A stretch of 33,005 nt of DNA from Candidatus Woesearchaeota archaeon. GTDB taxonomy: Archaea > Nanobdellota > Nanobdellia > Woesearchaeales > JACPBV01. The stretch covers positions 1 to 33,005 of the forward strand of contig JAHWIN010000007.1 of assembly GCA_019322475.1 (NCBI GenBank), given 5' to 3'. Position 1 is the stretch's first letter. The number at the start of each line of letters is the position of its first letter. Shown in pieces: positions 30,182 to 33,005 of this stretch. Made by a program: the position numbers and the translations under genes. The notes under the pieces are model-generated. The model was not told the DNA's origin and made no database searches. It saw only the letters and a list, made by a program, of their open reading frames with translations.

Positions 30182-32951
30182 AAAAGGGCAGATAAGCATA
30201 TTCATAATAATAGGGATGGTAATATTATTAGGGGTTATATCCTATTTCTACCTCTCCAGGCTTAAAGCTGAAGAGATTGAAGTTCCTACCGAAAGGCTCA
30301 CTGAAACGCCTGGCTGGGCAGAGCCGGTAAATAAGTTCGTTGAAGAATGCATCCGCACAATATCGATAAGGGGTTTTGAAGAGATGGGTTATCATGGAGG
30401 CTATATTGATCCAGATGATGGGTGGCTTAGCGGCAAACAGATCTCGATAAGCCAAAAGCCCACAGAATCAGATGCTGTCTTGCTTTCAGGGCAAAATATC
30501 CCTATAGCTTATTGGTGGTACCTAAAATCCCCCAATGACTGCGTTGATTGTGAAGCAAGCTCATTGATGCCGTCATTTCCGGAGATAGAGGGACAGATGG
30601 ATAGGTACATCGAAAGAGAGCTGGAAAAATGTTTAGATGATTTCAATATCCTCAAAAAGCAGGGGCTGTCTATCGAAACAGGCAGCATAAAGGCGCATAC
30701 CACTATCCAGGAAAATGACATAGGGATCCTAGTCGATTATCCTATAGATATTGCCCAGGGGGACAGAAAAACAACAATACCCTCTTTCTACTTTAAGCTG
30801 GACCTAAAACTAAGGGAAATAATGGAGCTGGCATTCTTAACTACGATAGACCAGATAAACATGCAGACACAGGAAGATATCCTGATGCACATGATAAGCA
30901 TCTACTCAAATGCCGACAGCCCGGATAACATGGCCCCCATAGGCTGGGTTGACCATAAGAACAGCATAGTGACATGGAATGTAGATACGATAGAAAACAA
31001 CCTAAAGAATTACCTTTTAGGAAGCCATATCCCCATGGTACAGGTCAACAAGACAAGAGAAGCTAAGCATATAACCTCTGAAGATCCTCTTGAACAGGGC
31101 TTATATGACCATATGTTCCTCAGGTTCCTGGATGATAGTTATAAAGACCTTGCACTTAGCTTCCATTATGACCCTTCATGGGAGATCTATTTTGACATAA
31201 CCCCTAAAAAAGGGAATATAATAATGCCGACAACACACACGCAGGAATTCCTGATGAACATTGTGCCGTCAAAGAAAACAAACCTATACCACTTCTTCTA
31301 TGACATAGGATATCCCGTTATAGTTACTATAAGGGACAATAGTTCTTTAAAGAGCCAGGGAAAAAAGGGTTATTCATTTATGTTTGCTCTTGAGTGCAAT
31401 GTAAGAGACAATAAAGACCTGTTATCATGGAACCAGGGCCTTGGAACCTTAGGGGAGATAAGCTATGAAAATATAATAGCCAGTGTAAATATTGAACAGA
31501 CTGTCACGGGGGAATGCAAAGAAGTCCAAAACAACGAGCCAAGATGGAAATGTTCGGTTGACGGGCAATTATATTCCAAACAGATGGATTGCGAGAAGCT
31601 ATGTAAAGAAAAAGTCTCAGTAGTTACGCCGAATGCCAAAGAAAGCATTGTTAAATCCCTCGCCTGCAGCCCCCTCCACAGGATAAGCAAGCCAGTATCT
31701 ATAACTATCCTTGATGAGCAGGACAACCCCCTTGAGGGCGTAGCGATCTCATTCAGGTGCGGCAACCACAAGGTCTGCCCTATGGAGGAGACAGGGGGTG
31801 ATGGAAAATATATAAGCAGGTTCCCCATATGTGATGGAGACGGCTTCCTAACATTTGAAAAAGACAGTTACCTTACTAAGGTTGAGCCCCACATAAGCAT
31901 AAGCCAGGACAACCCCCAAAGCTACACATTCAGGATGGAGAGCCTAAGAAAGATGGAGATTGAGATAGCTTACATAAATGTGACAAACATGTTCCGGATA
32001 AAAAAAGAGCTCAATTCCAAGAAAACCATGAACATCCTGAACAAGACAGATTATAAGGTTATCAATTATGATTCAGATGGGAATAAAATCACAACACATT
32101 ATGGCATTCTGGAGGATATATACAGTGAAACAAGTGAAGACGAAGATGATAACCATGCGATGGCCCAGCTCAAAAGCCAGGTAAGGACCAAGCTCAAAAG
32201 CCACAGGAACATGATAGAATATGTACGAAATCGTATACAGGATGTAAACCACCATTACGAGATAAACAGGGCAGATGTTTCTATAGCGGCAAAAAAAGCC
32301 TTGGAAGCCATCGAATATTCAAGAAAGGTAACCAATGGGACGCTCGCTTCCTTCGATGTATCGATAAGCACAGAGAACAGGATCGAAGAGATCCGTGAAT
32401 TCCTACGCAAAGAGCTGAAGAACATACAGTTCCTCGGAGATTATGAGCTCATAGACAAAAAGGTTGTCCAAAGATACAAGGATGAAGCCGACGGCTTAAA
32501 GATTGATGACCAGGTCATAGTTTCTGTAGAAAAAGTAAAAGAGACTGAATATGAACAGAATATCCCTCTTCCTGTCGATGTAGTTGAATACGGTAAAAAA
32601 GGGTATGTCAACCTGATTCCGGGAAAATATAATGTCATAGCAACATCTATAGACAAGATAGGATACTCTATCCCCAAAGAGGATTTTATGCCAGACCTTC
32701 CTGCCGGAACGCCTTCTTTCAGCGGCGCCGATGAGGACCAAAGCTACTCGATGATAGGCCAGTCAAGATTAGACAATGTAAGCGGCCAGTGGATCATAAG
32801 TGAAGACCAGATAAAAGATGCTACGAAAGTAAGGTTCTATGTATTCCGGACTGACAAGGTAGAGAATATGGAAGACATGGGTGAAGGCAATAATATAGAA
32901 GGTTACTCAAAGCGCTACAGGGCCTACATAGAGCCGGAGTTCCTGCCCTAA
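30171..32951 (+). CDS. Large surface protein with pilin-like N-terminus
   Basis: The 926-aa protein begins MLNRKGQISIFIIIGMVILL, a short basic leader and a hydrophobic helix (7-29) resembling archaeal class III (prepilin-like) signal peptides. Residues 50-80 (AEPVNKFVEECIRTISIRGFEEMGYHGGYI) form a motif I know as frequent in uncharacterised DPANN proteins. A carboxypeptidase-regulatory-like beta-sandwich appears near 505-590 (VSITILDEQDNPLEGVAISF), with a similar piece near the C-terminus (KKGYVNLIPGKYNVIATS). About 600-760 is helical and charged. It is the last gene of the operon; the frame ends in TAA near the window's right edge. Confidence 0.8.
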   Translation: MLNRKGQISIFIIIGMVILLGVISYFYLSRLKAEEIEVPTERLTETPGWAEPVNKFVEECIRTISIRGFEEMGYHGGYIDPDDGWLSGKQISISQKPTESDAVLLSGQNIPIAYWWYLKSPNDCVDCEASSLMPSFPEIEGQMDRYIERELEKCLDDFNILKKQGLSIETGSIKAHTTIQENDIGILVDYPIDIAQGDRKTTIPSFYFKLDLKLREIMELAFLTTIDQINMQTQEDILMHMISIYSNADSPDNMAPIGWVDHKNSIVTWNVDTIENNLKNYLLGSHIPMVQVNKTREAKHITSEDPLEQGLYDHMFLRFLDDSYKDLALSFHYDPSWEIYFDITPKKGNIIMPTTHTQEFLMNIVPSKKTNLYHFFYDIGYPVIVTIRDNSSLKSQGKKGYSFMFALECNVRDNKDLLSWNQGLGTLGEISYENIIASVNIEQTVTGECKEVQNNEPRWKCSVDGQLYSKQMDCEKLCKEKVSVVTPNAKESIVKSLACSPLHRISKPVSITILDEQDNPLEGVAISFRCGNHKVCPMEETGGDGKYISRFPICDGDGFLTFEKDSYLTKVEPHISISQDNPQSYTFRMESLRKMEIEIAYINVTNMFRIKKELNSKKTMNILNKTDYKVINYDSDGNKITTHYGILEDIYSETSEDEDDNHAMAQLKSQVRTKLKSHRNMIEYVRNRIQDVNHHYEINRADVSIAAKKALEAIEYSRKVTNGTLASFDVSISTENRIEEIREFLRKELKNIQFLGDYELIDKKVVQRYKDEADGLKIDDQVIVSVEKVKETEYEQNIPLPVDVVEYGKKGYVNLIPGKYNVIATSIDKIGYSIPKEDFMPDLPAGTPSFSGADEDQSYSMIGQSRLDNVSGQWIISEDQIKDATKVRFYVFRTDKVENMEDMGEGNNIEGYSKRYRAYIEPEFLP

Positions 32952-33005
32952 GGGGCCTACAGCTTACCTTAGTAAATTGCCTCAAAGCAGACAAGATTCT
33001 CAAAA

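Noticed and set aside
1..33005. CRISPR array, integrase or phage genes
   Set aside because: No regularly spaced repeats, no integrase or phage structural motifs were seen on either strand.

Overview
The window looks like part of an archaeal chromosome, most likely a DPANN-type archaeon close to Woesearchaeota or Pacearchaeota. The evidence is the archaeal ribosomal/RNA polymerase string S13-S4-S11-RpoD-tRNA-Leu-L18e-L13-S9, the KH/beta-CASP transcription terminator FttA beside a proteasome beta subunit, archaeal pantoate kinase and phosphopantothenate synthetase, deoxyhypusine synthase, TATA boxes about 27 bases before many start codons (leaderless transcripts), heavy AGG/AGA/ATA codon use, and large secreted proteins of a kind common in DPANN genomes. 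The lineage call is inference; archaeal origin is firm.

Layout. 1-6002 (minus): deoxyhypusine synthase, a fold-III PLP decarboxylase, PanB, CoaBC, pantoate kinase, an unknown membrane protein and the start of phosphopantothenate synthetase, so most of the route to 4'-phosphopantetheine is together. 6261-9226: TatD-like hydrolase, an AT-rich membrane protein whose 3' end runs into an opposing gene, a RelE/ribbon-helix-helix toxin-antitoxin pair with a palindromic operator, and a GNAT remnant. 9259-13149 (minus): the ribosomal/RNA polymerase operon, with a tRNA-Leu(GAG) gene that I read as carrying two small non-canonical introns. 13319-18879: a phospholipase C/P1-nuclease-like protein, bacterial-type RibD and RibA, an APH-fold kinase and ACT-domain protein behind a leaderless mini-ORF, and small minus-strand genes. 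18988-24348: a strongly structured leader before a coiled-coil gene, FttA, PsmB and MetRS. 24464-25029: a DUF4258 / zinc-finger-AbrB toxin-antitoxin module. 25141-25367: a 211-bp fold-back element with exact 8-bp flanking duplications, which I interpret as a non-autonomous mobile element. 25424-32951: an operon of a 50-aa ribbon-helix-helix regulator followed by four uncharacterised envelope proteins (1082, 182, 267 and 926 aa).

The best leads for something undescribed are the doubly interrupted tRNA-Leu(GAG), the RHH-controlled envelope operon with TAGTA repeats in its promoter, the fold-back element just upstream of that promoter, and the rod-shaped leader at 19035-19148. Start codons were moved where a Shine-Dalgarno or TATA spacing argued for it. 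No database search was possible, so family names rest on motif recognition.
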